A stretch of 64,000 nucleotides of DNA from Galactobacter caseinivorans (GCF_003640665.1 NZ_QQXL01000009.1:62001-126000), one strand, 5' to 3'. Positions 24,758 to 34,988 are shown, numbered from the stretch's first letter. Program-made: numbers and translations. Notes: generated from the letters alone by a model not told the origin.

Positions 24758-24943
24758 AGGAAAACCTCTTGGCTGCGGGACGAATCACGGATGATGCAAA
24801 CGACGGATGGTGCAAACGACGGGGGGTGCTCGGTAGGGCGGGCTGTGCCGAGGGTCTTGCCCCGCGGCTAGCGCCCCAAGTCTCTCACCTGCCGACACCC
24901 GCGCGGGCGAGGGCGGCCCGCCTGTCCCGCCCCGGCATCGGGG

Positions 24944-25570
24944 CTACGCGCCGTGCACCAGCTCCACGATGAGCACTGTGGCCAGCACCAGCATGATGAG
25001 CGCGATCAGCGCATCTAGGACCCGCCAGGTCCAGGGTTTGGCGAAGAGCGGGCGCAGGGCTCGGGCACCAAAGCCTAGGGCCAGGAACCACGCCCAACTG
25101 CCCGCGGCGGCGCCCAGCCAGAACCACCAGCGCTGATCCCCAAACTGGTTGCCGATGGAGCCAAGGAACAGCACGGTGTCCAGGTACACGTGGGGGTTGA
25201 GCCAGGTGAAGGCCAGCACGGTGAGCACGGCGGGCCATAGTCGCGGCGGGCTGGCGTTGGCTGCCTCCAGCGTCTCGGGGGAGCGCAGTGCCCGGCGTAG
25301 CGACAGGGCGCCGTACACCAGCAGGAACACGATCGCGGCCAGGCGCAGCACCACCAGGACGGGCGGCGCCAGCTCGGTGAGCGCCCCGATTCCGGCGATG
25401 CCGGCCGCGATCAGCGCGGTATCGGAGACGGCACACACCAGCACGACGGCGGTGACGGTGCCGGTTTTCGCGCTGAGGCCAATGCGGAGCACGTAGGCGT
25501 TTTGGGCTCCGATGGCGACGATCAGGGCAAGGCCGGCCACAAAGCCCGTGGCGAGGATGGAGAAGGGCAT
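24944..25570 (-). CDS. lysE: LysE/ArgO family amino acid exporter
   Basis: 208 residues with five or six membrane segments. GFVAGLALIVAIGAQNAYVL is the LysE signature and FTWLNPHVYLDTVLFLGSIG the second conserved motif. The family exports basic amino acids (lysine, arginine). It is divergent from a LysR-type gene in the arrangement known for lysE-lysG of Corynebacterium, where the regulator activates export when lysine, arginine or histidine accumulate. ATG 25570 is close to the shared promoter region. Confidence 0.9.
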   Translation of the reverse strand: MPFSILATGFVAGLALIVAIGAQNAYVLRIGLSAKTGTVTAVVLVCAVSDTALIAAGIAGIGALTELAPPVLVVLRLAAIVFLLVYGALSLRRALRSPETLEAANASPPRLWPAVLTVLAFTWLNPHVYLDTVLFLGSIGNQFGDQRWWFWLGAAAGSWAWFLALGFGARALRPLFAKPWTWRVLDALIALIMLVLATVLIVELVHGA

Positions 25571-25667
25571 GAATCGAAGCTAGGGCCGAACGCCAAAGAC
25601 CATGCGCAATGCTTCAGATTGGTCAAGCCTCTTAAGCAACGCTTCATACCGGGTTAGGGTGGCCACC
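25571..25667. promoter_or_regulatory. lysE-lysG divergent regulatory region
   Basis: GCTTCA occurs twice, at 25611 and 25641, 30 bp (about three helical turns) apart, in an AT-richer part of the gap. TAGGGT (25655-25660) is the -10 of lysG. LysR-type regulators often bind two phased half-sites; assignment is inference. Confidence 0.4.
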
Positions 25668-26699
25668 ATGAGCGCACCGCTTCCCCTGCATCAGCTGGAA
25701 ACCCTTGTTGCCGTGGTGGACGAGGGCGGATTCGAGGCCGCCGCCCGCCGCCTCCACATCAGCGCGCCCGCCGTCTCACAGCGCATCCGCGCGCTGGAGC
25801 TGGCGGTCGGGCGAACGCTTCTGCAACGAACGGTGCCTCCCGTTCCGACGGATCCCGGTGAGCGCCTGCTTCCCGTGGCCCGGCGCCTGGTCCTGCTCTC
25901 CGCGGAGGCGCAGGCCGCGGTGGGGCTGGACGGAGCTGGCGGAGACGGGGCTGGCGGGGACGGAGTGGGAGGGAGCGGCCCGGACGGGACTGGGCCGGGC
26001 GCCGGCCGCATCACCCTTCCCCTCGCGGTGAACTCCGACAGCCTGGACACCTGGTTCCTGGATGCCATCGCGAGCGCCCCGGACGCACGCAGGACCGCCG
26101 TGCATCTGGAGCGAGCCGACCAGGATCACACCGCCGCCCTCCTGCTCTCCGGCCGGGTGGTGGGCGCCGTGAGCACCGCGGCACAACCCGTGCACGGCTG
26201 CACCAGCACCGCCCTTGGCGTGGTGCGTTACCTGCCGTTGTGCACCCCCGAGTTCGCCGTTGCCTACGGCCTGGGCTCCGCCCACGGCCCAGGCGGCCCG
26301 CGCGCTGGCGGGAGTCGCGCCGGCGGCCCGCACACTGCCAGCCCGCACACTGCCGGCCTCGCCACCGCACCACGCGTGGATTACGAGGCGGGCGATGACC
26401 TACAGGCCGGCTTCATGCGCCAACTCCTGGGGTATTCCAGCGAGCCGCCGCGCCACCGCATTCCCGGGTCCATCGCCTACGTCCGGGCCGTGGAGGCCGG
26501 CCTGGGCTGGGGGCTGATCCCGGAGGAGCAGGCCGCTCCTGGCCTGCGCTCCGGGCACCTGATCCCCGTGGTCCCGGGCAGATTCCTGGACGTCCCGCTC
26601 TTTTGGCAGCGACTGGAGCTGCCCTCCGCCACCTTGGAACGCTTCAGCGCGCACGTGGTCGCCTACGCCGCGCAGCGGTTGCGCCCCGTCGACAGCTGA
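25668..26699 (+). CDS. lysG: LysR-type regulator of the LysG/ArgP branch
   Basis: 343 residues. The N-terminal winged helix (LHQLETLVAVVDEGGFEAAA, ISAPAVSQRIRALELAVGRT) and the ArgP-like start LERTVPPVPTDPGERLL place it in the LysG/ArgP group. The effector domain ends with GLGWGLIPEEQAAPGL. TAGGGT lies 7 nt before ATG 25668, so this start is preferred to the in-frame 25602. Two insertions are unlike the family: a Gly/Asp run near residues 88-110 (GAGGDGAGGDGVGGSGPDG) and a Gly/His/Ala run near residues 205-228, both encoded by DNA repeats. It probably activates the divergent exporter. Confidence 0.87.
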   Translation: MSAPLPLHQLETLVAVVDEGGFEAAARRLHISAPAVSQRIRALELAVGRTLLQRTVPPVPTDPGERLLPVARRLVLLSAEAQAAVGLDGAGGDGAGGDGVGGSGPDGTGPGAGRITLPLAVNSDSLDTWFLDAIASAPDARRTAVHLERADQDHTAALLLSGRVVGAVSTAAQPVHGCTSTALGVVRYLPLCTPEFAVAYGLGSAHGPGGPRAGGSRAGGPHTASPHTAGLATAPRVDYEAGDDLQAGFMRQLLGYSSEPPRHRIPGSIAYVRAVEAGLGWGLIPEEQAAPGLRSGHLIPVVPGRFLDVPLFWQRLELPSATLERFSAHVVAYAAQRLRPVDS

Positions 26700-26736
26700 G
26701 CGCGATCTGCCCGGAGTAACGGCCGCGGCGCGGTAG

Positions 26737-27261
26737 TCAGCCCCGAAGCCGCTTGATCAGGCGCAGTTCCCACTCACCCTCAGCGATGCGGTGGCGCACC
26801 CGCCCGCGGTCCGGCCCCGCGTCGTCGAGCACAAAACCGTGGCGCTCATAAAAGCGCCGCGCGCCCAGGTTTTTCTCGTGAACCTCCAGGCTGAGGACGT
26901 CCCCGTGCTTGCGCGCCCAGCGCTCCACGGCACGCAGGAGCCGCGGTGCCACGTCCCAGCGGCGCCCGCGCGCGGAGGGCGTCACGTACACGCCCACCAG
27001 CCAGGGGCCGGTGCCATCCTCTGGAAGGTAGCCGCCCATGGTGCCAAGCCAGCGGCCCTCATCGGTCTCCGCAACCACCACGGTGGTCGTGGGGCCCTCG
27101 CCACGCTCGCCGCGAGTGCGCCACTCGTCCTCTGAGAGCCCGCGCGCGTCCTCCAGGGTCTGGGCGAAGGCCAACGGGGAGTCCTGCAGCATTTCGAGGC
27201 GCAGGTCCCGGACCCGCTGCCAGTCCTGCTCGGTGGTGGTGCGGAGGCGGAACGGCTGCAT
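26737..27261 (-). CDS. GNAT family N-acetyltransferase
   Basis: 174 residues. FRLRTTTEQDWQRVRDLRLE opens the fold, WLVGVYVTPSARGRRWDVAP with LLRAVERW forms motif A (acetyl-CoA binding), and LEVHEKNLGARRFYERHGFV is motif B. Substrate unknown. TACCCT lies exactly 6 nt before ATG 27261, supporting this start as leaderless; an in-frame ATG at 27312 would add 17 unconserved residues. It is convergent with lysG. Confidence 0.85.
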   Translation of the reverse strand: MQPFRLRTTTEQDWQRVRDLRLEMLQDSPLAFAQTLEDARGLSEDEWRTRGERGEGPTTTVVVAETDEGRWLGTMGGYLPEDGTGPWLVGVYVTPSARGRRWDVAPRLLRAVERWARKHGDVLSLEVHEKNLGARRFYERHGFVLDDAGPDRGRVRHRIAEGEWELRLIKRLRG

Positions 27262-27402
27262 CCGGACAGGGTATCCGGTGGCAAGGCGCTCCGGACCGGG
27301 GTTACTCATCATCCGCTCGGAGGATGACACAAAATGTGGCGTGGGGCACACTGGAAGACGTGGCGCTGGCCGTCCAGGCCGCGCCGATGGAAGGAGAACT
27401 CC

Positions 27403-27654
27403 ATGTCCCCTCTGCTTGTAGGAACACTGACCTTCTCGGTCGCCGTGATTGCCGTGGCGATCTGGGCCATCCTCGCTCTCACGGCCCGCCGCAGGCAGCT
27501 CTCCGCCTCTCGCATCGCGGCGCTCAACGCCCAGCAATCGGCAGAAACGGGCACCGGAGCGGACGCGGCTCAGCACGGTTCCCAAGGCGCCCCGGGCCTC
27601 AGCGGGCGGCACATGGTCAACCAGCCAGGCTCCGCGGCAGGGATGAGTTTCTGA
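27403..27654 (+). CDS. Small single-span membrane protein, unknown
   Basis: 83 residues. One N-terminal membrane segment (LLVGTLTFSVAVIAVAIWAI) is followed by a polar tail of about 55 residues ending GSAAGMSF. A strong AAGGAG lies 6 nt before ATG 27403, so the gene is very likely translated. It is 124 bp ahead of icd but codon pattern and gap suggest separate units. No family recognised. Confidence 0.7.
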   Translation: MSPLLVGTLTFSVAVIAVAIWAILALTARRRQLSASRIAALNAQQSAETGTGADAAQHGSQGAPGLSGRHMVNQPGSAAGMSF

Positions 27655-27777
27655 GCCATGGGCGGCGGTGGTCTCCCTCACCCGCGTCCGCATTGGCCTC
27701 AGGTCTGACGTAGAATCGGGCCGATTGGGCTCTGTCCAATCCTGACGCTGTCGAACCGTTGAGGGAGACGCCTTTCC

Positions 27778-30000
27778 ATGGCACAAATCATCTACACCCA
27801 CACCGACGAAGCGCCGATGCTCGCGACCCACTCTTTCCTGCCGATGGTAGAGGCCTTCGCCTCACAGGCGGGCGTGGAGATTCAGACGCGCGACATCTCG
27901 CTGGCCGGGCGCATCATCGCCACCTTTGCCGACTACCTGAGCCCGGAGCAGCAGGTCGCCGACTCGCTGACCGAGCTGGGCGAGCTGGCCAAGACCCCAG
28001 AGGCGAATATCGTCAAGCTGCCGAACATCTCGGCGTCGGTGCCTCAGCTCAAGGCGGTCATCGCCGAGCTGAAGGCCCAGGGTTACGACCTTCCTGACTA
28101 CCCGGATGATCCCTCCGGCGACGTTGAGACGGATGTGCGTGCGCGCTACGACAAGATCAAGGGCTCCGCCGTGAACCCGGTGCTGCGCGAGGGCAACTCG
28201 GATCGCCGCGCGCCCCTGTCTGTCAAGAACTACGCCAAGAAGCACCCGCACTCCATGGGCGCCTGGAGCTCCGAGTCCAAGACCAACGTGGCCACCATGG
28301 GTCAGGATGACTTCCGCTCCAACGAGAAGTCCGTGACCATGCCGGCCGCGGACACGCTCACCATTCGATTTGTGGCAGAGAACGGCGCCACCAAGGTGCT
28401 CAAGGACAAGATCGCCGTGCTGGAGGGCGAGGTCGTTGACGGCACCGTGCTGCACGCCGCCGAGCTGGATGAGTTCCTGGCCGCACAGGTGGTCCGCGCC
28501 AAGGAAGAGGGCATCCTCTTCTCCGCGCACCTGAAGGCCACCATGATGAAGGTCTCCGACCCCATCATCTTTGGCCACGTGGTCCGCGCCTACTTCTCTG
28601 AACTCTTTGAGGTGTACGGCAAGCAGCTCGCCGCAGCCGGCCTGAACGGCAACAACGGGCTCGCCGCCATCCTGGCCGGCCTGGATGAGCTGCCAGAGGA
28701 CGTTCGTGAGGGCGTCAAGGAGCTCATCGAGAAGGGCTACCAGGACGGCCCGGCGCTGGCCATGGTGGACTCAGACAAGGGCATCACCAACCTTCACGTC
28801 CCCTCCGACGTGATTGTGGATGCCTCCATGCCTGCCATGATCCGCACCTCGGGTCAGATGTGGAACGCCGCGGGCGAGTCCCAGGACACCCTGGCGGTCA
28901 TCCCGGATTCCTCTTACGCCGGCGTGTACCAGGCCGTCATCGAGGATTGCCGCGCCAACGGCGCCTACGACCCCTCCACCATGGGAGACGTTCCCAACGT
29001 TGGCCTCATGGCGCAGAAGGCGGAGGAGTACGGCTCCCACGACAAGACCTTTGAGTTGGATGCCAACGGCCACGTGCAGATTGTGGACTCCAAGGGCTCC
29101 GTGCTCATGGAGCACCAGGTCTTCCCGGGCGATATCTGGCGCGCGTGCCAGGCCAAGGACCTGCCGATCCGCAACTGGGTTGAGCTGGCCGTTGAGCGTG
29201 CCCGCGACTCCCAGACCCCCGCCGTGTTCTGGCTGGATGAGGCCCGCGCGCATGATGCGGAGCTCATCAAGAAGGTCAAGACCTACCTGGCGGATCTGGA
29301 CACGGAGGGCCTGGTCATCGAGATCATGTCCCCGGTGGATGCCACCAAGTACTCCATTGAGCGCATTCGCCGGGGCGAGGACACCATCTCCGTGACCGGC
29401 AACGTGCTTCGTGACTACAACACGGACCTGTTCCCGATCCTGGAGCTTGGCACCTCCGCCAAGATGCTTTCCGTGGTGCCGCTGCTGGCCGGAGGCGGCC
29501 TGTTTGAGACCGGCGCCGGTGGCTCCGCTCCCAAGCACGTGCAGCAGCTGGTCTCCGAGAACCACCTTCGCTGGGATTCCCTGGGCGAGTTCCTTGCCCT
29601 GGCCGTCTCCTTCGAGAAGCTTGCCAAGCAGGATGAGAACCCACAGGCCAAGATCCTGGGCGTGACCCTGGACGCGGCCACGGGCACCTTCCTTGATCAG
29701 AACCGGTCCCCGCTGCGCAAGGTGGGTCAGCTGGATAACCGCGGCAGCCACTACTGGCTGGTGCGTTACTGGGCGCAGGAGCTGGCAACTCAGACCGAGG
29801 ACACCGCGCTGGCGGCGGCCTTTGCCCCTGTGGCCAAGGAGCTGGCGCAGCAGGAGGAGACCATCCTCTCCGAGCTCAACGGTGCTCAGGGTGTGGCCGT
29901 GGAACTGGGCGGCTACTACCACCCGGATGAGGACAAGGTCGCCGCGGCGATGCGTCCCTCGGCCACGCTGAACGCGATCATCGACGGCTTCAAGAAGTAG
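27778..30000 (+). CDS. icd: NADP-dependent isocitrate dehydrogenase, monomeric type
   Basis: 740 residues, the usual length of the monomeric IDH (about 80 kDa) found in many Actinomycetota. It oxidises isocitrate to 2-oxoglutarate with NADP. Recognisable segments: [100 protein letters not shown], and [23 protein letters not shown] 27778 fits the family N-terminus. A hairpin terminator follows. Confidence 0.97.
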   Translation: MAQIIYTHTDEAPMLATHSFLPMVEAFASQAGVEIQTRDISLAGRIIATFADYLSPEQQVADSLTELGELAKTPEANIVKLPNISASVPQLKAVIAELKAQGYDLPDYPDDPSGDVETDVRARYDKIKGSAVNPVLREGNSDRRAPLSVKNYAKKHPHSMGAWSSESKTNVATMGQDDFRSNEKSVTMPAADTLTIRFVAENGATKVLKDKIAVLEGEVVDGTVLHAAELDEFLAAQVVRAKEEGILFSAHLKATMMKVSDPIIFGHVVRAYFSELFEVYGKQLAAAGLNGNNGLAAILAGLDELPEDVREGVKELIEKGYQDGPALAMVDSDKGITNLHVPSDVIVDASMPAMIRTSGQMWNAAGESQDTLAVIPDSSYAGVYQAVIEDCRANGAYDPSTMGDVPNVGLMAQKAEEYGSHDKTFELDANGHVQIVDSKGSVLMEHQVFPGDIWRACQAKDLPIRNWVELAVERARDSQTPAVFWLDEARAHDAELIKKVKTYLADLDTEGLVIEIMSPVDATKYSIERIRRGEDTISVTGNVLRDYNTDLFPILELGTSAKMLSVVPLLAGGGLFETGAGGSAPKHVQQLVSENHLRWDSLGEFLALAVSFEKLAKQDENPQAKILGVTLDAATGTFLDQNRSPLRKVGQLDNRGSHYWLVRYWAQELATQTEDTALAAAFAPVAKELAQQEETILSELNGAQGVAVELGGYYHPDEDKVAAAMRPSATLNAIIDGFKK

Positions 30001-30054
30001 GCGGCTTGGCGAGGTAGTGGGAGGCTGTCGCCTTCCGCTGCACCCGCACTGCCC

Positions 30055-30089
30055 GACGGCGCGGTACCCCACTGGGGTGCCGCGCCGTC
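30055..30089 (+). terminator. icd terminator
   Basis: GACGGCGCGG pairs with CCGCGCCGTC, then after one mismatch ACCCC with GGGGT, loop ACT. It lies 55 bp after icd and is followed by GCGTTCTC. Confidence 0.75.
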
Positions 30090-30170
30090 GCGTTCTCCGG
30101 GTGCGCTGACAGCGATTTTCGCTGCGCGAAGGGGGCGTTGCCTGGGGAGGTGCCCGGTAGGGTTTCGAGG

Positions 30171-31985
30171 GTGAACACTCCCGATCCGGATTCTCGACCG
30201 TTCCAGGTTCACCTGCGCGGCGTCGTCGAACTCTTGAGCCGCAGCATCTACTCCGGCCCCTCCGTCTATTTGCGTGAGCTGCTGCAAAACGCGCACGATG
30301 CTATCGCGGCGCGCCGCGATCACGACGGCCAGGGTGGCCTCATCACCATCACGCCGCTCTCGCCTCGCAGCGAGGTCCTGGTGGTCACGGATGACGGCGT
30401 GGGGCTGAACGTGGACGAGGTCGCGGAGCTGTTGGCGACCGTGGGGCGTAGTTCCAAGCGGGACATTCTTGACCTGCCGCGCGGGGACCGGCTGGGCCAG
30501 TTTGGGATTGGTTTGCTCTCTTGCTTCATGATCGCGGATGAGATCACGGTGCTGACCCGCTCCGCCAAGGGCGCGGAGCCCGTGGAGTGGGTGGGGCGCG
30601 CGGATGGCACCTTCAGCGTGCGCCCGCTGGAGGGGATTGAGGCGCTGCAGGTCCCCGTGGGCACGCGCGTTCAGTTGCGGCCAAGGGCGGATGACGCGCA
30701 GATGGCCTCCGAGCCCACGGTGCTGGCGCTGGCGCGCAAGTACGGCGAATACCTCTCCGTTCCCATCGATGTGGACCGCGCGGATGGCCGCCAGGTCCGC
30801 ATCAACAAGCCGGCCATCTTCGCCAAACCGCTGGATGCGGAGCCGGAGGAGCTGCTGGCGTTGGGGGAGGAACTGGTCGGCGCCCGCCCCGTGGAGGCCA
30901 TTGCCCTGAACGTGCCCTCCACCGGGACCGTTGGGGTGGCGTTTGTGGTGCCGTACGCGCCCAGTCCCGGCGCGCGCCAGGCCACCCGCGCATACCTTGG
31001 CCGCATGCTGTTATCGGAGAGCCTGGATGACCTGCTCCCTGAGTGGGGCTTCTTTGTTCGCTGCATTGTCACCACCTCCGGGCTGCACCCCACGGCCTCC
31101 CGCGAGGCGCTCATCGAGGACTCGGCGTTGGAGGAGACGCGGGCGGCGCTGGGGCAGATCCTGCGCCGCTGGGTGCTCTCCATGGCGGCCACGCGTCCCG
31201 CCTCGCTGCAGGAATTTCTCGCCGTGCATCACCTTGGCCTGCGCGCCGTGGCCGTGCATGATGACGAGCTGGCGGAGCTGATGGTGCCGCATCTGCGCTT
31301 TGAGACCTCGGTGGGGACCAGCACCCTGCGGGACCTGGCGGCGGCCCACCCGCGGCTGCGTTACACGGAGACGGTGGAGGAGTTTAGGCAGCTGGCGCCG
31401 CTGGCGAGCCCGGATGAGCCGGTCGTCAACGGCGGTTATGTGTATGACGCGGCGCTGCTGCGCCGGGCTGCCCAGGTGCTGCCTGGCCTCTCGCTGCAGC
31501 GGGCAGATCTGAGCGAGGTGCTAGATGCCCTGGCGGAGCCGCCGCTGGAATACCGGGCGCAGATCGCGGCCTTTGAGGAGCGCGCAGAGGCGGTGCTGGC
31601 TGAGCTGGATTGCGCCGTCATGGTGCGCAGCTTCAGCCCCGCAGACGTTCCTGCCGTCTACGTCACGGATCAGCGGGTGGTGGGCGCTGCCAGACGCCGC
31701 GAGGTTGCCCAAGACGCGGGCGGCCTGTTTGGCGCGCTGCTGGGCAAGCTTGACTCCACGCCGGCCGGCCCGCGCGGGCGGCTGTGCCTGAACTTTGAGA
31801 ACCGGCTGGTCCGCACCCTGATGGGGACGGAGGATCCGGCGGTGTTCCCCTCGGCGCTGCGTGTGGTGTACGTGCAGTCGCTCCTGGCTGGCCACCACCC
31901 CCTCACGCGTCAGGACCGGAAGGTTCTGACGGATGCCATGACGGACATTGTGCACCTGTCGGTGGGCCTGGGCTCGGAGTCCTGA
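30171..31985 (+). CDS. Divergent HSP90 family ATPase (HtpG-like)
   Basis: 604 residues. The GHKL ATP site is intact: YLRELLQNAHDAI (Glu36, Asn40), VVTDDGVGLNVDEV, and GQFGIGLLSCFMIAD as the lid glycine loop, then VGTRVQLRP. The middle domain keeps FFVRCIVTTSGLHPTASREA, which corresponds to the catalytic Arg loop of HtpG (LPLNVSRE). The C-terminal third is not clearly HtpG-like and lacks an MEEVD tail. It matches the short 'HSP90 family protein' group of Actinomycetota rather than canonical HtpG. GTG 30171 is supported by TAGGGT 7 nt upstream. The next gene, 64 bp downstream, encodes a large helical-repeat protein and is probably its partner. Confidence 0.85.
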   Translation: MNTPDPDSRPFQVHLRGVVELLSRSIYSGPSVYLRELLQNAHDAIAARRDHDGQGGLITITPLSPRSEVLVVTDDGVGLNVDEVAELLATVGRSSKRDILDLPRGDRLGQFGIGLLSCFMIADEITVLTRSAKGAEPVEWVGRADGTFSVRPLEGIEALQVPVGTRVQLRPRADDAQMASEPTVLALARKYGEYLSVPIDVDRADGRQVRINKPAIFAKPLDAEPEELLALGEELVGARPVEAIALNVPSTGTVGVAFVVPYAPSPGARQATRAYLGRMLLSESLDDLLPEWGFFVRCIVTTSGLHPTASREALIEDSALEETRAALGQILRRWVLSMAATRPASLQEFLAVHHLGLRAVAVHDDELAELMVPHLRFETSVGTSTLRDLAAAHPRLRYTETVEEFRQLAPLASPDEPVVNGGYVYDAALLRRAAQVLPGLSLQRADLSEVLDALAEPPLEYRAQIAAFEERAEAVLAELDCAVMVRSFSPADVPAVYVTDQRVVGAARRREVAQDAGGLFGALLGKLDSTPAGPRGRLCLNFENRLVRTLMGTEDPAVFPSALRVVYVQSLLAGHHPLTRQDRKVLTDAMTDIVHLSVGLGSES

Positions 31986-32049
31986 CTCCGCTCAGCCAAT
32001 CGTGACAGGATCGCCAGAAGACGCAGGACCAAGCAAGAAGGAGCCACAC

Positions 32050-34938
32050 ATGACGCAGCAGCCGGGCCAGGGAGAGTCTCGTGATGCGCGTGATCCGCGT
32101 GATGGACGCGGCGGCGCCGACCGCTCCCAGATTGAGGAGCTGCTGGGACAGGTGGACCTGCTTCCCTACGGCCCGCAGGGTCGCGCCCTCCTGGATGAGG
32201 CGCTGCGCCTGGTGCAGGAGTCCGGGGATGAGGAGACGGAGTACCGCATCCGCATGCGCCTGATCTCCGCAGCTCAGATGATGGGGGACACGGACGGCGT
32301 GCTCTCCAACTTCGCGTGGTGCGTGAGTCGCAACGAGCTGGACCCGGCGCGCTTTCCCACCGAGGTGGATGAGCAGGATTTGCTGTGGTTCTACAAGTGG
32401 ATTCCGTCTTCGCTTGCCACGCATCCCACCTTCGCCAGGGCGGACATCCTGGACGCCCTGGCGAACATGCAGCAGCGCTACAGCCGCGAGGGCGTGGGGC
32501 AGCACGGTGTGCTGCAGGCCCGCTTCAGTGAGGCGCACCGCTCCGGCCACACGGAGGAGGCGCAGCGCTGGCGCGATGAGCTGCTGAGCACCCAGCGGGA
32601 CGAATACAGCCACTGCGAGGCCTGCGTGCGGGCGGAGCAGGTGGACTTTGCGCTGGATCAGGACCGTCCGGCGGACGCGCTGCGGTTCTTTGACGAGATC
32701 ATGGAGCAGGGGCTCACCTGCGGCGAGGAGCCGGAGTCGGTCATGGCGACCATGCTGCTTCCCCTGCTGCGCGCGGGCCGCCGGGAGGACGCCGAGCGGG
32801 CTCACCGCATGGGATACCGCCTGGCCAAGGACAACGTGGGCCTCATGGCCTCCATCGCTTTGCATATCGAGTTCAGCGCCGTGACGGGCAATCACGCCCG
32901 TGCCCTGTCCTTGCTTGAGCGCCACATCGGGACGCTTGCGCATGACGAACTCAACATCAACGGGCACTTCGCCACCCTGCTCTCCGTCGCCGTGGCCGCG
33001 GACATCATCGCCGGGGCGGGGCACGGGGACCTGGAGGTGCGCGGCAGCGCAGAGCCCCGCCTGGCGAGCGTGCTTGGCCCCCACGAGGGTCCCTATACGG
33101 TGGCCCAGCTGGCGCAGGCCGCCTGGTCTGCCGCCGCGCCCATCGCCGTGGCCTTTGACGCGCGCAACGGCACGGATCGCTACGCCCGCCGCATCACGGA
33201 GGCCCGCTCCCACGTCCTGGAGTCCTACCCGCTCGCCCTGAGCGAGCAACAAATCGTGCGTCACGAGCGCGCCGCGGAGCCGGTCGCCGGGGACGTGGAC
33301 GGCTGGACGGATGTGGCCGTCTGGGCGGCCGTATCCGGCGACGAGCCGCGGGCTGAGGCGGCCGTGCAGAAGGCACTGGCCGCGCAGCCCACGCCCCGCC
33401 AGCGCCTGGCCCTGTGGAGCATTCGGGCCGCGCTGCTGGAGGCGGAGGAGCGAGAGCGGGCCATCAGCGAGCGCGTTGCCGCCTACCACGAGCTGGGCCT
33501 GAGCGCAGAGGCGGCCTTTGAGCGGGAGTACGGCTCCTTGGTGGCCGGCGTGATTGGCGATGAGGGCGCAGCGCAGCTCACGGCACTGTTGTCGCAGCTG
33601 GAGACGGCGGAACTGCGCGGGCGCGTGCACACCGAGCTGGGGCTGCATCAGCTCGCGGCCGGCGAGGCGCAGGAGGCCATGACGCAGTTCCTGCAAGGCG
33701 CGGAGGAGGCGGACCGTGCGGGGGATGCCGAGACGTTCCGCCGCGCCCTGATCGGTGCCTGCTGGGCCGTGCCCCTTGAAGAGGAGGACGGCGCCCTGCA
33801 GACCCGCCTGCTGGACATGGCAGAGGCCGCTGGGCCGCGCGCAAACCAGCAGTACGACGTCGCCTACTTGCGTTCCGTGGAAGCCGCGGCACTGCGCGAT
33901 GACCAGGACCTGGCGGCGCAGCTTTCGCTCGCCGCAGCGGACCTGGCAGTGGCGCACCGCGCGACCGGGCCGCTGAACCAGATCACCCGGTTCCGCACCG
34001 AGCTGCTGACCGGCATGGAGCGCCACCTGGAGGCGGCGGCAGCGCAGCGCGTCTACAACCAGACGCTGCGCGAGCTTGGCCAGCCCGCGGACGTGGGCAT
34101 GATGGTGGGGGAGGGCCGCTCCCTGGTCCGGGCCGGCGAGATGCAGGACGCCCTGGAGGTCCTGGCGGACGCGGGGCGGGAGATGGAAGAGAACGAGGTC
34201 ACCACACCTGGGCAGTGGGCCGTGCAGGATCGTTGGTACGGCGAGGCTGCGGAGGGCTGCGAGTTCTACGGCACCGCCTTTGAGGCGTGGGAGCGCGCGG
34301 TGGAGCGCGGCGAGGAGGCCTGGGCAGAGGCACCCGAGCTGGAGGACGCGCAGCTGGCAGCGCTGGAGGCGTGCATGTCCGCACGCTCCCTGGTGGCGTT
34401 GGCCCAGCGCGCGGAGGAAGAGGACGACGTGCGCGGCTTTGGCGAGCGGGCCCTCTTCCTGGCCCGCGAGTTGGCGGAGCTGGAGCCGGGGCTGCTCCCC
34501 GTGACCCTGCAGCAGATGGGCAGGGCGTACGCCGGCGTAGGAGATGAGGCGGCACTGGAGCTACTGCAGGAGGCGGAGGACCTGGCCCGCGCAGAGGGCG
34601 CGGACTGGTTTGCGGCGGACGTACTGGATTCGCGCGGGCGCAGCCTGCTGGACCTTGGCCGCCCGGATGCTGCCATGCCCGTGCTGTTGCGCGCGGCGGA
34701 TGAATACGCGTCCCAAGGGGACCAGGGCAACGCGGCGCTGGGAGAATACTCGGTGGCCCGCGTCTTGGAGGCCCAGGAAAGGGGTGAGGAGGCGCTCGCC
34801 GTCTTTAGCAACGCCCTGGAACGAGTACGTGAGGAACCCGGGCAGGTGCGCAGCGGCGTCGCCGGCGCTTATGGGGACCGCCTGGAGGCCGAGGGCCGGC
34901 TGGCAGAGGCGGAAGAAGTGCGCCGGCTCATCCTGTGA
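32050..34938 (+). CDS. Large helical-repeat (TPR-like) protein, unknown function
   Basis: 962 residues, no signal peptide or membrane segment. A disordered Gln/Arg/Asp/Gly N-terminus is followed by repeated amphipathic helix pairs with Ala/Gly/Arg patterns of TPR type, for example ADALRFFDEIMEQGLTCGEE, AGRREDAERAHRMGYRLA, GNHARALSLLERHIGTL, DEPRAEAAVQKALAAQPTPR, AGEAQEAMTQFLQGAEEADR, AGEMQDALEVLADAGREMEE and the C-terminal QGNAALGEYSVARVLEAQER. It is strongly acidic. AAGGAG precedes ATG 32050 with 7-8 nt spacing. It follows the HSP90-like gene in the same direction with no terminator, so the two probably form an operon. In eukaryotes TPR proteins are the classic HSP90 co-chaperones; a similar role here is inference only. 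Confidence 0.75.
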   Translation: MTQQPGQGESRDARDPRDGRGGADRSQIEELLGQVDLLPYGPQGRALLDEALRLVQESGDEETEYRIRMRLISAAQMMGDTDGVLSNFAWCVSRNELDPARFPTEVDEQDLLWFYKWIPSSLATHPTFARADILDALANMQQRYSREGVGQHGVLQARFSEAHRSGHTEEAQRWRDELLSTQRDEYSHCEACVRAEQVDFALDQDRPADALRFFDEIMEQGLTCGEEPESVMATMLLPLLRAGRREDAERAHRMGYRLAKDNVGLMASIALHIEFSAVTGNHARALSLLERHIGTLAHDELNINGHFATLLSVAVAADIIAGAGHGDLEVRGSAEPRLASVLGPHEGPYTVAQLAQAAWSAAAPIAVAFDARNGTDRYARRITEARSHVLESYPLALSEQQIVRHERAAEPVAGDVDGWTDVAVWAAVSGDEPRAEAAVQKALAAQPTPRQRLALWSIRAALLEAEERERAISERVAAYHELGLSAEAAFEREYGSLVAGVIGDEGAAQLTALLSQLETAELRGRVHTELGLHQLAAGEAQEAMTQFLQGAEEADRAGDAETFRRALIGACWAVPLEEEDGALQTRLLDMAEAAGPRANQQYDVAYLRSVEAAALRDDQDLAAQLSLAAADLAVAHRATGPLNQITRFRTELLTGMERHLEAAAAQRVYNQTLRELGQPADVGMMVGEGRSLVRAGEMQDALEVLADAGREMEENEVTTPGQWAVQDRWYGEAAEGCEFYGTAFEAWERAVERGEEAWAEAPELEDAQLAALEACMSARSLVALAQRAEEEDDVRGFGERALFLARELAELEPGLLPVTLQQMGRAYAGVGDEAALELLQEAEDLARAEGADWFAADVLDSRGRSLLDLGRPDAAMPVLLRAADEYASQGDQGNAALGEYSVARVLEAQERGEEALAVFSNALERVREEPGQVRSGVAGAYGDRLEAEGRLAEAEEVRRLIL

Positions 34939-34988
34939 GCGTCGCCTTGGCCGGTGGATGACCCAGCACCATGAGTGAGGGAGTGAAC

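Noticed and set aside
31903-34026. 707-codon open frame on the minus strand
   Set aside because: It is antisense to the TPR-like gene, which has a good ribosome binding site and normal composition; the minus frame is His/Gln/Arg-rich without domains.
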